From: Pseudomonadota bacterium
GTDB lineage: Bacteria > Pseudomonadota > Alphaproteobacteria > Rhizobiales > Aestuariivirgaceae
Direction of reading: 5' to 3'
Assembly: GCA_963205315.1 (NCBI GenBank)
Contig: CAUJIO010000056.1
Span: 30,917-94,916 of the forward strand
Length of the DNA: 64,000 nucleotides
This document shows positions 34,388-44,414 of the stretch, one piece after another. A program made the translations under genes and the position numbers. The notes below the pieces were generated by a model. The model did no database searches, was not told where the DNA came from, and saw nothing but the letters and a program-made list of their open reading frames with translations. Every line of letters begins with the position of its first letter. Positions within the stretch are counted from its first letter, which is position 1.

Positions 34388-35743
34388 ATGAAACTGAAAT
34401 TCTGCGGCGCGGCCGGAACTGTCACCGGCTCACGCTATCTCCTCAGCCGGGATGACAAGCAATTTCTGGTGGATTGCGGTCTGTTCCAGGGACTGAAGCA
34501 ACTGCGACGGCGCAACTGGGAGGCCCCGCCCTTCGATCCGAGAAAGGTCGACAGCGTGCTCCTCACCCATGCGCATATCGACCACAGTGGCTACCTTCCG
34601 CTGCTCGTACGTCAAGGCTTCAGGGGACGGATTATCTGCACAAGAGCAACTGTCGAACTTTGTAAACTGCTGCTCCCCGATTCCGCCCACTTGCAAGAGG
34701 AAGAGGCGCGATATGCAAACAAGCGCGGCTTTTCTCGGCACAAACCCGCTCTCCCACTGTACACGACCGAAGATGCAGAAAACGCTTTGCGACTGCTAGA
34801 GGGCGTTGAGTATGGCAAATCCATTCCTGTGATGCCGGGTGTGACCGCCTCGTTCCATCAAGCTGGTCATATTCTCGGGAGTGCTATGATCATGCTCCAG
34901 CATGACGGGCGGCGGACCCTGTTCTCTGGTGATCTTGGTCGTCCTAACGACCATGTCATGCGGCCACCTGAAGTTGTTCACGCGGCTGATAATCTCGTCA
35001 TCGAATCGACATATGGCAATCGAACCCACGGGAACGCCGATCCTGAGGCAGAACTGGGCAACCATCTCAATCGGGCTATCGCCCGAGGGGGCATGATTGT
35101 GATGCCTGCGTTCGCGGTAGGACGGGTGCAATCCATCCTACTGTTGATCTCTCGATTGAAACAGCGGGGTACGCTGCCAGACGTTCCTGTCTATCTCAAC
35201 AGCCCGATGGCGGTTGATGCCACTCGTATTTATCACGAATTCCGTGCTGAACACCGGCTTAGCCCTGAAGAGTGCAAGGCGGCATGTCAAGTTTCAAAGT
35301 TTGTCAATAGTGTCGAAGAATCGATCGCGTTGAATAGGACCCAAGGCCCCGGCATCATCATATCGGCAAGTGGCATGGCGACCGGTGGCCGGGTGGTGCA
35401 TCATCTCAAGGCTTTTGCGCCAGACCCGCGCAACATGGTGCTCTTTGCCGGATTTCAAGCAGCAGGAACTCGCGGTGCCGCCATGGTGGGGGGCGCACAG
35501 TGGATCCGGATCCACGGCGAGGACATTCCGGTGCGCGCCGAAGTCGTCAACATCGATGCGTTCTCGGCTCATGCCGATTCGGGAGAGTTGTTATCCTGGA
35601 TGCGGAACTTCCGGGCCGCGCCGAGCCAGATCTTCCTCACCCACGGCGAACCCACGGCGGCGTCAGCGATGCAATCGGTCATATCGCAGGATCTGGGCTG
35701 GGAGTCTTCGGTCGCAGTTGATCTTGCTGAGGTGTCGCTGTGA
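34388..35743 (+). CDS. Beta-CASP metallo-beta-lactamase-fold nuclease
   Basis: The 451-residue protein opens with the family's FCGAAGTVTGSRYLL and holds the metal motif THAHIDHSGYLP, then QAGHILGS, FSGDLGR, and C-terminal beta-CASP motifs including DAFSAHADSGELLSWM and LTHGEPTAASAM. This group (RNA specificity domain, CPSF-like) cuts or degrades RNA in the cytoplasm. An AGGAG site precedes it. Its stop overlaps the next start (GTGA at 35740), coupling it to a phosphorylase that would act on nucleotides. RNase activity is family knowledge, not shown here. Confidence 0.9.
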   Translation: MKLKFCGAAGTVTGSRYLLSRDDKQFLVDCGLFQGLKQLRRRNWEAPPFDPRKVDSVLLTHAHIDHSGYLPLLVRQGFRGRIICTRATVELCKLLLPDSAHLQEEEARYANKRGFSRHKPALPLYTTEDAENALRLLEGVEYGKSIPVMPGVTASFHQAGHILGSAMIMLQHDGRRTLFSGDLGRPNDHVMRPPEVVHAADNLVIESTYGNRTHGNADPEAELGNHLNRAIARGGMIVMPAFAVGRVQSILLLISRLKQRGTLPDVPVYLNSPMAVDATRIYHEFRAEHRLSPEECKAACQVSKFVNSVEESIALNRTQGPGIIISASGMATGGRVVHHLKAFAPDPRNMVLFAGFQAAGTRGAAMVGGAQWIRIHGEDIPVRAEVVNIDAFSAHADSGELLSWMRNFRAAPSQIFLTHGEPTAASAMQSVISQDLGWESSVAVDLAEVSL

Positions 35744-37269
35744 CGGGAAACAATGTATCGCACCCCAATCATTCCCATCTTCGGCTCAAGCGATTGGGGA
35801 TCGACACCTACCGTGAATTTGTCATTTACATGAATCGCGATTGCGAGGTCTGCCGTGCCGAGGGATTTGAAGTCCGGTCACGAATAGCCGTTGAATCGAG
35901 TGGAAAGAGTATCGTGGCGACGCTCAATGTCACGGGCGACGATCTCCTTTCAACTGATGAGGCGGGGCTATCCGAGGCAGCCTGGAAGGCGCTTTCGGCT
36001 GAAGAGGGTCAGATTGTGACCCTTTTGCATCCCAGTCCGCTCATATCCGAAAGCCATCTCCGGAGGAAAGTTTATGGCGGGACTTTGGGTAAGGAAGAGC
36101 TTGAACATATCGTGAGAGATGTGGCTGGCGGGTTTTATGACGACATCCACCTCGCGGCCTTCGTGACCGCTTGCGCTGGCGACAGGCTCAATGCGCAAGA
36201 GACCATCGATCTTACCGCAGCGATGATCTCGGCTGGTGACACTCTCACATGGCAGAGTTCACGTGTGGCTGACAAGCACTGTATCGGCGGCCTGCCCGGA
36301 AACCGTACCAGCATGATAGTCGTGCCGATCGTGGCAGCTGCCGGACTGGTCATTCCTAAAACATCATCGCGCGCGATCACCTCGCCTGCTGGAACAGCCG
36401 ATGTCATGGAAACCCTGACCCGGGTTGATCTCGATCTTGGAGAGATGAAACGGGTCGTTGAGCAAGAGGGTGGTTGCATAGCCTGGGGAGGCGCTATGCG
36501 CCTGAGCCCGGCGGATGACATTCTCATCGGTGTGGAGCGTCCGCTTGATTTCGACAGCGAAGGTCAACTGGTTGCTTCCGTGCTGTCCAAAAAGATTGCG
36601 GCAGGTTCCACCCATGTGGTTCTCGATCTGCCGGTCGGCCCTACAGCGAAACTTCGCAATGCTGAAGCTGCAGCTCGCCTCGCCTCCCGCCTCCAACAGA
36701 CCGCTGATGCGTTCGGTCTGATCGTCAAGATCGTCGAGACAGACGGAACCCAGCCAGTTGGCAGGGGTATCGGGCCGGTACTCGAAGCGCGCGATGTAGT
36801 GGCCGTGCTGCAGAACGATCCTGCTGCGCCTGCTGATCTGCGAAAGCGTGCGCTTGGGTTATCTGGCCAATTGTTAGAGCTGGCGGGTGCCGCCGCCTCG
36901 GGCGGAGGATTGGTGCTGGCGGAAAGCTTGCTGTCCAGCGGAGCGGCGTGGCGGAAGTTCCAATCCATTTGTGCCGCACAAGGCGGAATGCGCGACCTGA
37001 CCTTCGCGCCGCACCGTTACGAGGTCCTTGCTTTGCAAGCCGGACAGGTTACATCAATCGACAATCGAAAGCTGGCGAAAGTGGCAAAGCTTGCAGGCGC
37101 ACCACGAGCCCCGATGGCTGGAGTAGATTTCCATGCGCCACTCGGGTCTATCGTGAAGCTTGGCCAGCCACTTTACACCGTCCATGCTGAGACTCCGGGA
37201 GAATTGGCCTATGCGCTGGACTATGCGAAGTCGCAAACGGAAATGATCGAAGTCTGGGAAACCACATGA
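35740..37269 (+). CDS. AMP phosphorylase / thymidine phosphorylase family (archaeal type)
   Basis: The 509-residue protein has the extra N-terminal domain (about residues 1-90) found in archaeal AMP phosphorylase and its bacterial relatives, then the pyrimidine-nucleoside-phosphorylase core with KHCIGGLPGNRTSMIVVPIVAA, the SSRAITSPAGTADVMETL segment and a C-terminal QPLYTVHAETPGEL domain. The archaeal enzyme phosphorolyses AMP to adenine and ribose-1,5-bisphosphate; the bacterial form may act on nucleosides or NMPs. GTG start overlaps the nuclease stop, and the PRPP synthetase ATG overlaps its stop. This layout suggests recovery of sugar phosphates from RNA breakdown. Confidence 0.88.
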   Translation: MTGNNVSHPNHSHLRLKRLGIDTYREFVIYMNRDCEVCRAEGFEVRSRIAVESSGKSIVATLNVTGDDLLSTDEAGLSEAAWKALSAEEGQIVTLLHPSPLISESHLRRKVYGGTLGKEELEHIVRDVAGGFYDDIHLAAFVTACAGDRLNAQETIDLTAAMISAGDTLTWQSSRVADKHCIGGLPGNRTSMIVVPIVAAAGLVIPKTSSRAITSPAGTADVMETLTRVDLDLGEMKRVVEQEGGCIAWGGAMRLSPADDILIGVERPLDFDSEGQLVASVLSKKIAAGSTHVVLDLPVGPTAKLRNAEAAARLASRLQQTADAFGLIVKIVETDGTQPVGRGIGPVLEARDVVAVLQNDPAAPADLRKRALGLSGQLLELAGAAASGGGLVLAESLLSSGAAWRKFQSICAAQGGMRDLTFAPHRYEVLALQAGQVTSIDNRKLAKVAKLAGAPRAPMAGVDFHAPLGSIVKLGQPLYTVHAETPGELAYALDYAKSQTEMIEVWETT

Positions 37270-38165
37270 CGGCGGTGTTCTTTGCGATGCCCGGCAATGA
37301 ATCGCTGGCGGCTGCTCTTGCTAGTGGAACGGCAACGGAGTTGGGAAGTCTCGAATACCGGAAGTTCCCGGATCAGGAATCCTATTTGCGCTTCCTGGGC
37401 AATGTAACGGGCCGCAATGCAGTTCTTGCCTGTTCTCTTCATGATCCAGACGGCAAGACCTTGCCTTTGCTCCTCGCAGCAGCGGCGCTTCGCGATCTCG
37501 GTGCTAAGTCTGTCGGCCTAGTTGCTCCTTATCTTTCATACATGCGGCAGGATCGGCGGTTCAAAGAAGGTGAAGCCATTACATCTTTGGCATTCGCACG
37601 ACTTCTATCCGGAGCATTCGACTGGATCGCTACAATCGATCCCCATTTGCATCGCTATGCTTCCATGGCTGAAATCTATTCCATCCCGGCACTGGTGGGG
37701 CACGCGGCGCCGGTGCTGGTGGATTATCTGCGGCAGAGGCACGGCACGATCTTCCTTGTTGGACCAGATGAGGAGAGCGAGCAGTGGGTCTCGTCGGTAG
37801 CGAAGGCGGCAGAGGCGCCGTATGTCACGTTGCGCAAGACCCGCCGCGGCGACAACGATGTGTCTATCAACTTCCCTGATATCATGAAGTTTGACGGACT
37901 GACTCCGGTTCTGATCGACGATATCATATCATCCGGCCACACGATGCAGGTTGCGGTAACGCAACTCGTGGCACTCGGCTTCGGGCAACCTGTGTGTCTG
38001 GCCGCTCACGGCATTCTTGCCGCAGATGCTATGCAGCGCCTGAAAGCAGCGGGCGCGGTCATTGTGACAACCAATACAATTCCGGGGCCAACCGCAGCAC
38101 TCGATGTGAATCCTCTGCTCGTCGAACTCATAAGGCCAAAGCTGATTGGAGAATCAAAGCCATGA
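37266..38165 (+). CDS. prs: Ribose-phosphate pyrophosphokinase (PRPP synthetase)
   Basis: The 299-residue protein keeps the two PRTase-like domains. Visible motifs are FPDQESYLR, the ATIDPHLHR metal/ATP site, the flexible loop RKTRRGDNDVSI and the PRPP-binding VLIDDIISSGHTM. It interconverts ribose-5-phosphate + ATP with PRPP + AMP. It overlaps both neighbours by ATGA junctions. It is likely a second, specialised copy, because cells also have a housekeeping prs. Running it toward ribose-5-phosphate would feed the phosphoketolase next door; that direction is inferred. Confidence 0.9.
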   Translation: MTAVFFAMPGNESLAAALASGTATELGSLEYRKFPDQESYLRFLGNVTGRNAVLACSLHDPDGKTLPLLLAAAALRDLGAKSVGLVAPYLSYMRQDRRFKEGEAITSLAFARLLSGAFDWIATIDPHLHRYASMAEIYSIPALVGHAAPVLVDYLRQRHGTIFLVGPDEESEQWVSSVAKAAEAPYVTLRKTRRGDNDVSINFPDIMKFDGLTPVLIDDIISSGHTMQVAVTQLVALGFGQPVCLAAHGILAADAMQRLKAAGAVIVTTNTIPGPTAALDVNPLLVELIRPKLIGESKP

Positions 38166-40630
38166 ACAAATCCGCTGCCGAATTGCCGCTCTTGGCAAAC
38201 CGCAATCTCTTGTGCGAGGCGAGGTCCGCGGAACTCCGTGCCCGCCACCCCGACCTTGCTGTCTGGGCAGCGGGTAACACTGTTATTCCGCATGGCAATG
38301 AGACCGTCTGTCGTGTCCACGACCTCGTGGAGAGCCTGACAGGCTTGCGTGATGGCCCAAGGGCAGAGGAAATTTATCGCATGCTCCGGGCGGCCGACGA
38401 CATTGCGAGTGCGGCCATGTGGGTGGTCGTCCACATGACCTATGCCCGCAGGGTCTTTACCGATGGCCGTCCGCTCGGGCATGCGGATTTCAAGCCGTCG
38501 CCCGAGGGACACACGGGCGGCTCACTGAACATGGTTCCAGCCTATGTCGGTTATATGCTTGCCAATGCCCTCACTGGCACGACCCGGTCCTGGATCATGG
38601 GGCAGGGCCACTGCGTTGCGGCAGTCGAGGCGGTAAACCTACTTCTCGGAAACATGAGTGCCAGGCAGGAGGAACGCTATTCCTGGACGGATGATGGGCT
38701 GACGGCCCTGGTTAGTGATTTCTACAGCTATGCGGTCGATCGCGAGGGTAGGCCTGCAGCACCGCTGGGCAGTCATGTGAACGCCAACACGGGAGGTGGG
38801 GTTTCCGAGGGCGGCTATCTGGGCTTTGCCGAGGTCCAGTATGTACATATGCCATTGAAGGGGGAGCGCCTCGTCGCCTTCCTCAGCGATGGCGCCTTTG
38901 AGGAACAGCGCGGCAGTGATTGGGCGCCTCGGTGGTGGCGCCACGAGGATTCCGGATTGGTGACGCCCGTCATGATCCTCAACGGCCGGCGTATCGAACA
39001 GCGCACCGAGATGATGCAGGAAGGCGGTGCCGACTGGTTACGCGCGCACCTCGCTCTGGCGGGCTTCGATCCCATCGATATCGACGGCCGGGATCCGGCG
39101 GCCTTCGCCTGGGCCATCATCGAGTCGGAAAAACGTCTCGCGGTAAGAGGTGAAGCCGCCGCGTCGGGCGAGGCAACCTATCCTGTGCAGCTTCCATACA
39201 TCATCGCCAATACCATCAAGGGCTATGGGTTCCCGGGTGCGGGCACCAATGCGGCCCATAATCTCCCGCTGTCGGGCAACCCGTTACATGATGCCAGCGC
39301 GAAAGATGAATTCAACAGTGGCGTACAAAAATTGTGGGTTGATCCCATCCGCCTCGCGGGGGAAGCCAAATTACTGAAGAACCATGATCTTCAGCGCCGT
39401 GTTCTGGAGAAAGACAACGCTCTTGCGAGCCGCAATCTCCCTACAGTGCACATGCTGGAAATACCAGCACACTTTATGCCTCCGGGCGCCACGGCTTCGC
39501 CCATGGATTATCTGGATCGTTGCTTTGTTGACCTTGTGAGCCACAATCCAGATCTGCGGGTACGAGTAGGCAACCCGGATGAACTGCAGAGCAACCGTAT
39601 GGTTCGCACGCTGCAGCAGCTGAAACATCGCGTCAATCAGCCGGAGACCTCGGCGGCCGAGGCCGTTGACGGGCGCATCATCACGGCACTTAACGAGGAA
39701 GCGGTGATCGGCGCCGCCCTTGGGAACAAGGGTGGGTTGAACCTGGCTGTGTCCTATGAGGCTTTCGCGGTCAAAATGCTCGGTGCCGTGCGCCAGGAAA
39801 TCATTTTTGCCCGTGGCAAAAAGGAGCGTGGCTACCGGCAGGGATGGCTGGGAATTCCAATCGTCGTTACGTCTCACACGTGGGAAAACGGAAAGAACGA
39901 GCTCTCGCACCAGGATACCACGTTTTGCGAGGCACTCCTCGGAGAGATGTCGGACACGTCACGTGTGCTGTTTCCCGCCGATGCCAACACTGCTGTTGCC
40001 GCCCTGCGGTATGTCTACCGGCAACGGGGCGAAATCGCATGTCTTGTCGTTGCCAAGCGAGAAGTTCCGAACGTGTTTGCAGCGGGTGCTGCGGATGCAA
40101 TCGTGGCAACAGGTGCTGGCCATGTGAGCGGGTTTGACGGCGCGGCTCAGATCCAACTCGTTGCCATTGGCGCTTATCAACTGCAGCAATGTATCTGGGC
40201 GGCGGCGCGATTTGCGAAATCAGGGATACGCATATTGGTCACATGTGTGGTTGAGCCGGGCCGCTTCCGGATGGCGCGCGACAGAATTGAAGCTGACTTC
40301 GTGGCATCGGATACCGATCTGGTTGCGTTTTTTCCAATCGATTTGCCGCGCGTCATTGTTAGCCATGCGAGGCCCGAACCGATGGCTGGCGTTTTTCGTC
40401 GGATTGATCGTGGCCCGGCAACCACACGCTATCTCGGATTCCGCAATCGTGGCGGAACGCTCGATACGGCAGGTCTTCTCTTCGCCAATGGCACAACGTG
40501 GGCGCACATTGTGCACCAGGGATGTGAGGCGATGGCGATTGATATAGCACCCCATCTCTCGATGGAGGAGCTCAAGGCCGTCGCGTTCGAGGGCGACCCG
40601 CAAATAATCATGACACCGCCGAGAGAATGA
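38162..40630 (+). CDS. Phosphoketolase-family enzyme (divergent)
   Basis: The 822-residue protein has phosphoketolase landmarks: GHTGGSLNMVPAYVGYM, GQGHCVAAVEAVNLLLGNM, VSYEAFAVKMLGAVRQ and the C-terminal lobe. Phosphoketolases split xylulose-5-P or fructose-6-P with phosphate into acetyl-phosphate and a triose or tetrose phosphate, using TPP. The TPP-loop normally reading GDGEAETGP is SDGAFEEQRGSDW, so this belongs to a divergent subgroup sometimes labelled xylulose-5-phosphate 3-epimerase. I chose ATG 38162, which overlaps the PRPP synthetase stop. Substrate is not certain; no acetate kinase is visible in the window. Confidence 0.85.
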   Translation: MNKSAAELPLLANRNLLCEARSAELRARHPDLAVWAAGNTVIPHGNETVCRVHDLVESLTGLRDGPRAEEIYRMLRAADDIASAAMWVVVHMTYARRVFTDGRPLGHADFKPSPEGHTGGSLNMVPAYVGYMLANALTGTTRSWIMGQGHCVAAVEAVNLLLGNMSARQEERYSWTDDGLTALVSDFYSYAVDREGRPAAPLGSHVNANTGGGVSEGGYLGFAEVQYVHMPLKGERLVAFLSDGAFEEQRGSDWAPRWWRHEDSGLVTPVMILNGRRIEQRTEMMQEGGADWLRAHLALAGFDPIDIDGRDPAAFAWAIIESEKRLAVRGEAAASGEATYPVQLPYIIANTIKGYGFPGAGTNAAHNLPLSGNPLHDASAKDEFNSGVQKLWVDPIRLAGEAKLLKNHDLQRRVLEKDNALASRNLPTVHMLEIPAHFMPPGATASPMDYLDRCFVDLVSHNPDLRVRVGNPDELQSNRMVRTLQQLKHRVNQPETSAAEAVDGRIITALNEEAVIGAALGNKGGLNLAVSYEAFAVKMLGAVRQEIIFARGKKERGYRQGWLGIPIVVTSHTWENGKNELSHQDTTFCEALLGEMSDTSRVLFPADANTAVAALRYVYRQRGEIACLVVAKREVPNVFAAGAADAIVATGAGHVSGFDGAAQIQLVAIGAYQLQQCIWAAARFAKSGIRILVTCVVEPGRFRMARDRIEADFVASDTDLVAFFPIDLPRVIVSHARPEPMAGVFRRIDRGPATTRYLGFRNRGGTLDTAGLLFANGTTWAHIVHQGCEAMAIDIAPHLSMEELKAVAFEGDPQIIMTPPRE

Positions 40631-40681
40631 GATTACCCGACAAAACGCCACCCTCATAAGAAATCTCACCGGAGTTCTGCA

Positions 40682-42151
40682 ATGACAATCTCCCAATCTG
40701 CCGTTACACCCGACGCATCCACTTCAGCTTCGCGTAAGCTAAGCTTGTTGCCACTTACCGCTCTGGTTGTTGGTTCGATGATCGGCGGTGGGGTTTTCAG
40801 CCTGCCGCAAAATATGGCGAAGGGCGCGTCGCCCGGCGCCGTCATCATCGGTTGGCTGATCACTGGCGTCGGGATGCTTGCGCTGGCCTTCGTCTACCAG
40901 AGCCTTTCGACCCGAAAGCCCAAACTCGATGCGGGCCCTTATGCCTATGCCCGCGCCGGGTTCGGTGACTTCGTGGGTTTCAACAGCGCTTGGGGTTATT
41001 GGCTCAGCGCATGGCTCGGTAACGTATCCTATGCTGTATTGATCTTCGGCGCATTGAGCTACTTCTTTCCGGCATTCGGTGCTGAAGGCAATACCTGGCA
41101 GGCCATCATCGGCGCCTCGGCCGTTCTCTGGATCATCCACGCGATTATCCTTATGGGAGTCCGCCAGGCCGCGATTGTCAATGTCATAACGACAATCGCC
41201 AAACTGGCGCCGATCTTCATCTTTATCGTGGCCATTCTGGTGGCTTTCAAGCTGCCAACATTCAGCCTCGATTTCTGGGGCGCAGCCACGCCCGATCTTG
41301 GCAGCATTGCCGCCCAGGCCAAGAGCACGATGCTGGTGACCCTCTGGGTGTTCATCGGGATTGAAGGTGCGAGCGTGGTTTCGGGACGCGCGGCGCGACG
41401 CAAAGACATCGGGCGCGCGACGATCCTTGGATTTGTGACGGCATTGGCACTCTATGTTTTGGTATCGTTGCTGTCGTTTGGCGTCATGACTCAGCCAGAA
41501 CTGGCGGCACTTCCTGGCGCCGCATCGATGGCAAACGTGCTTGAATCCGCCGTCGGCCCCTGGGGCTCAGTGCTGGTTCGCCTTGGTCTGGTGGTCTCAG
41601 TCGCTGGCGCCTTCCTGAGTTGGACGCTGTTTGCTGCCGAAATTCCCTATCGGGCCGCTAACGAAGGTCTGATGCCCGATGTCTTCGCAAGGGAAAACCG
41701 CAATGGTTCGCCAGTCGGCTCGCTGTGGATCACCAATATCCTGGTGCAACTTTTCCTGATCGTAACGCTCTACTCGAGTTCGACGTACCAGGCGATCTTC
41801 TATATAGCCTCGACGGCAATCCTGGTCCCTTACGTCCTCTCGGGGGCGTACGCATTGAAGCTATCTTTGAGTGGCGAGGGCTACCAGGCGAACGAAAGAC
41901 GCAATTTCGATTTGCTGACCGGATTTGTCGCTATGATCTATGGCGTGTGGCTCATTTACGCGGCCGGAGTGAACTATCTCCTGATGGTTGCCATTCTCTA
42001 CGCGCCCGGCGTTCTGGTGTACTGGTGGGCACGCAGCGTCCGGGGCGAAAAGGCCTTTACGGTCATCGAGAGCATCTTGGCCGTGGGTCTTCTGACTGCC
42101 GCGAGTGTCGCCGCCTATTTGATGTGGACCGGCGTTATTAGCGCCTTGTGA
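40682..42151 (+). CDS. arcD: Arginine/ornithine antiporter-like APC transporter
   Basis: The 489-residue protein has about 13 helices and the APC motif VGSMIGGGVFSLPQNMAKGASPG typical of the arginine/ornithine antiporter group. Its place directly before arginine deiminase (9-bp gap) supports arginine uptake in exchange for ornithine. The ribosome site ACCGGAG lies upstream. The exact exchange is inferred from neighbours. Confidence 0.87.
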   Translation: MTISQSAVTPDASTSASRKLSLLPLTALVVGSMIGGGVFSLPQNMAKGASPGAVIIGWLITGVGMLALAFVYQSLSTRKPKLDAGPYAYARAGFGDFVGFNSAWGYWLSAWLGNVSYAVLIFGALSYFFPAFGAEGNTWQAIIGASAVLWIIHAIILMGVRQAAIVNVITTIAKLAPIFIFIVAILVAFKLPTFSLDFWGAATPDLGSIAAQAKSTMLVTLWVFIGIEGASVVSGRAARRKDIGRATILGFVTALALYVLVSLLSFGVMTQPELAALPGAASMANVLESAVGPWGSVLVRLGLVVSVAGAFLSWTLFAAEIPYRAANEGLMPDVFARENRNGSPVGSLWITNILVQLFLIVTLYSSSTYQAIFYIASTAILVPYVLSGAYALKLSLSGEGYQANERRNFDLLTGFVAMIYGVWLIYAAGVNYLLMVAILYAPGVLVYWWARSVRGEKAFTVIESILAVGLLTAASVAAYLMWTGVISAL

Positions 42152-42160
42152 GGACTTGAC

Positions 42161-43399
42161 ATGCCAGGTTCGATATCGATTGGCGCTTATTCTGAGATCG
42201 GCAAGTTAAGAACGGTTCTCACCTGTCGGCCCGGTCGCGCGCACGAACGGCTGACACCATCAAACTGCCGCGACCTTCTCTTCGACGACGTTTTCTGGGT
42301 GCATGAAGCCCGAAACGACCATCATGACTTCACTACCAAGATGCAGGAGCGCGGCGTCGAAGTCTTAGATATGCACGACCTTCTGGCGGACCTCGCTGCG
42401 AACGGAACTGCGCTGTCGTGGATCCTGGACCGCAAATTCACCGAAAACTACATCGGTGTCGGGATGCTTGACGAAATCAAGGATTGGTTGCGCGGGCTTC
42501 CGCCCGACGAAATTGCCGAAGTGCTGACGGGAGGTATTGCCGTCTGCGATCTGCCGTTCACTCCCGGTGGCATGTTCGGGCAATATCTCGGCCCGCATGG
42601 ATTCGTGGCGCCGCCGCTGCCGAATCTAATGTTCACGCGCGATACCAGCGCCTGGATCTTCGGTGGTGTCACGCTCAACCCGATGCATTGGCCGGCCAGG
42701 CGTCAGGAAACCCTTCTGACAGCAGCAGTCTACAAATTTCATCCGCGTTTCAAAGATGAGAAATTTGAGATCTGGTGGGGTGATCCTGAACGCGAATTCG
42801 GGCCGGCGACGCTCGAGGGAGGCGACATCCTGCCACTTGGCAACGGTATCGTTTTCGTCGGAATGGGGGAAAGATCGAGTCCTCAAGCTGTAGGGCAATT
42901 GGCACGGGCACTGTTTAGGGCAGGTGCTGCAAGCCGCGTCGTCGCCTGTCAGATGCCGCAATCGCGCGCCGCCATGCATCTCGATACAGTCCTGACCCTG
43001 TGCGATCGGACAGTGGCCACCAGTTTCACGGAAGTCGCAGAACAGTTACGCTGTTACAGTTTGAGGCCAGGGGACAAGGCTGACGCAATCGATGTTCGCG
43101 GCGAAACGAAATCGGTTTTCCAGCTGATCGAGGAGTGTCTCGGCATAGCCAAGCTGCATGTCGTCGGCACCGGAGGCGACGCCTTTGAACAGGAACGCGA
43201 ACAATGGGACGACGGCAACAATGTCGTCGCCCTGGAGCCGGGTGTCGTCATTGGTTATGATCGCAATGTCCATACCAACACGCTTTTGCGCAAGGCTGGT
43301 GTCGAAGTCATTACCATCCGCGGAGCGGAACTTGGACGCGGACGTGGCGGAGGCCACTGCATGACCTGTCCGATTTCGCGCGATGCCGTAGGTTACTAG
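42161..43399 (+). CDS. arcA: Arginine deiminase
   Basis: The 412-residue enzyme hydrolyses arginine to citrulline and ammonia. Family motifs: [20 protein letters not shown] at the N-terminus, [22 protein letters not shown], and the catalytic Cys in [13 protein letters not shown] near the C-terminus. Length is standard (about 406-420). It sits in the order antiporter, deiminase, carbamoyltransferase, carbamate kinase with gaps of about 10 bp, a complete ADI operon that yields one ATP per arginine without oxygen and releases base. Confidence 0.96.
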   Translation: MPGSISIGAYSEIGKLRTVLTCRPGRAHERLTPSNCRDLLFDDVFWVHEARNDHHDFTTKMQERGVEVLDMHDLLADLAANGTALSWILDRKFTENYIGVGMLDEIKDWLRGLPPDEIAEVLTGGIAVCDLPFTPGGMFGQYLGPHGFVAPPLPNLMFTRDTSAWIFGGVTLNPMHWPARRQETLLTAAVYKFHPRFKDEKFEIWWGDPEREFGPATLEGGDILPLGNGIVFVGMGERSSPQAVGQLARALFRAGAASRVVACQMPQSRAAMHLDTVLTLCDRTVATSFTEVAEQLRCYSLRPGDKADAIDVRGETKSVFQLIEECLGIAKLHVVGTGGDAFEQEREQWDDGNNVVALEPGVVIGYDRNVHTNTLLRKAGVEVITIRGAELGRGRGGGHCMTCPISRDAVGY

Positions 43400-43408
43400 G
43401 AGCGATCC

Positions 43409-44410
43409 ATGTCATTCAATTTGCAAGACCGCAGTTTTCTGACGTTGCGAGATTTTACACAGGCTGAGATCAAATTTTTACTCAAACTCGCGGCCGATCT
43501 CAAATCTGCCAAATACACCGGTACCGAACAACAGCGGCTAAAGGGAAAGAGCATCGCCCTCATCTTCGAGAAAGCCTCCACGCGTACGCGCGTCGGCTTC
43601 GAGGTGGCGGCTTACGACCAGGGCGCCCATGTGACTTACCTCGGTCCGAGCGGCACGCAGATCGGCCACAAGGAAACCATGAAAGATACAGCCCGAGTGC
43701 TTGGCCGCATCTACGACGCGATCGAGTATCGGGGGTTCAGCCAGAAGACCGTGGAGGAGCTGGCGAAATTCTCCGGTGTACCAGTCTACAACGGTCTCAC
43801 CGACGAGTACCACCCAACTCAAGTACTTGCCGACCTGCTTACCATGCAGGAGCATAGCGAGAAGCCTTTGAGCCAGGTGAGTTTTTGCTTTCTTGGTGAT
43901 GCCGGCAACAACATGGGCGACTCGCTTCTCATCGGTGGCGCCAAGATGGGTATGGACGTGCGTTTATGCGCTCCGAGGGCCTGTTGGCCCGACAAGGACA
44001 TCCTAACGTTTGCCGAAAAGACCGCCGCCACGACGGATGCACGAATCATGATCACCGATAATCTCGAACAGGCAGTAAAGGATTGCGATTTCCTGTATAC
44101 TGATGTCTGGCTCTCCATGGGGGAGCCAGAAGAAAAGTGGGCAGAGCGTATCAAATTGCTGGAGAAGTATCAGGTCAATGCGCATGCCATGAAATTGACG
44201 GGGAAGCCCAATACGAAGTTCATGCATTGCCTGCCCGCCTTCCACAATACCGAGACCGAGGTTGCCAAGGACATCGAAAGGAAATTCGGGCTGAAGGCCA
44301 TGGAAGTTACCGAAGACGTCTTTGAATCCCCGGCGTCCGTCGTTTTCGATCAGGCCGAGAATCGAATGCACACGATCAAGGCTGTCCTTGTCGCCACAAT
44401 CGGGTCATAG
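43409..44410 (+). CDS. arcB: Ornithine carbamoyltransferase (catabolic, arcB-type)
   Basis: The 333-residue enzyme carries [22 protein letters not shown] (carbamoyl-phosphate site), [15 protein letters not shown] and [10 protein letters not shown] (ornithine-binding loop). In this operon it would work in the catabolic direction, converting citrulline + phosphate to ornithine and carbamoyl phosphate. Length matches catabolic enzymes (about 330-336) rather than the shorter anabolic ones (about 305). GGAG is present before the ATG. Confidence 0.94.
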   Translation: MSFNLQDRSFLTLRDFTQAEIKFLLKLAADLKSAKYTGTEQQRLKGKSIALIFEKASTRTRVGFEVAAYDQGAHVTYLGPSGTQIGHKETMKDTARVLGRIYDAIEYRGFSQKTVEELAKFSGVPVYNGLTDEYHPTQVLADLLTMQEHSEKPLSQVSFCFLGDAGNNMGDSLLIGGAKMGMDVRLCAPRACWPDKDILTFAEKTAATTDARIMITDNLEQAVKDCDFLYTDVWLSMGEPEEKWAERIKLLEKYQVNAHAMKLTGKPNTKFMHCLPAFHNTETEVAKDIERKFGLKAMEVTEDVFESPASVVFDQAENRMHTIKAVLVATIGS

Positions 44411-44414
44411 GGCC

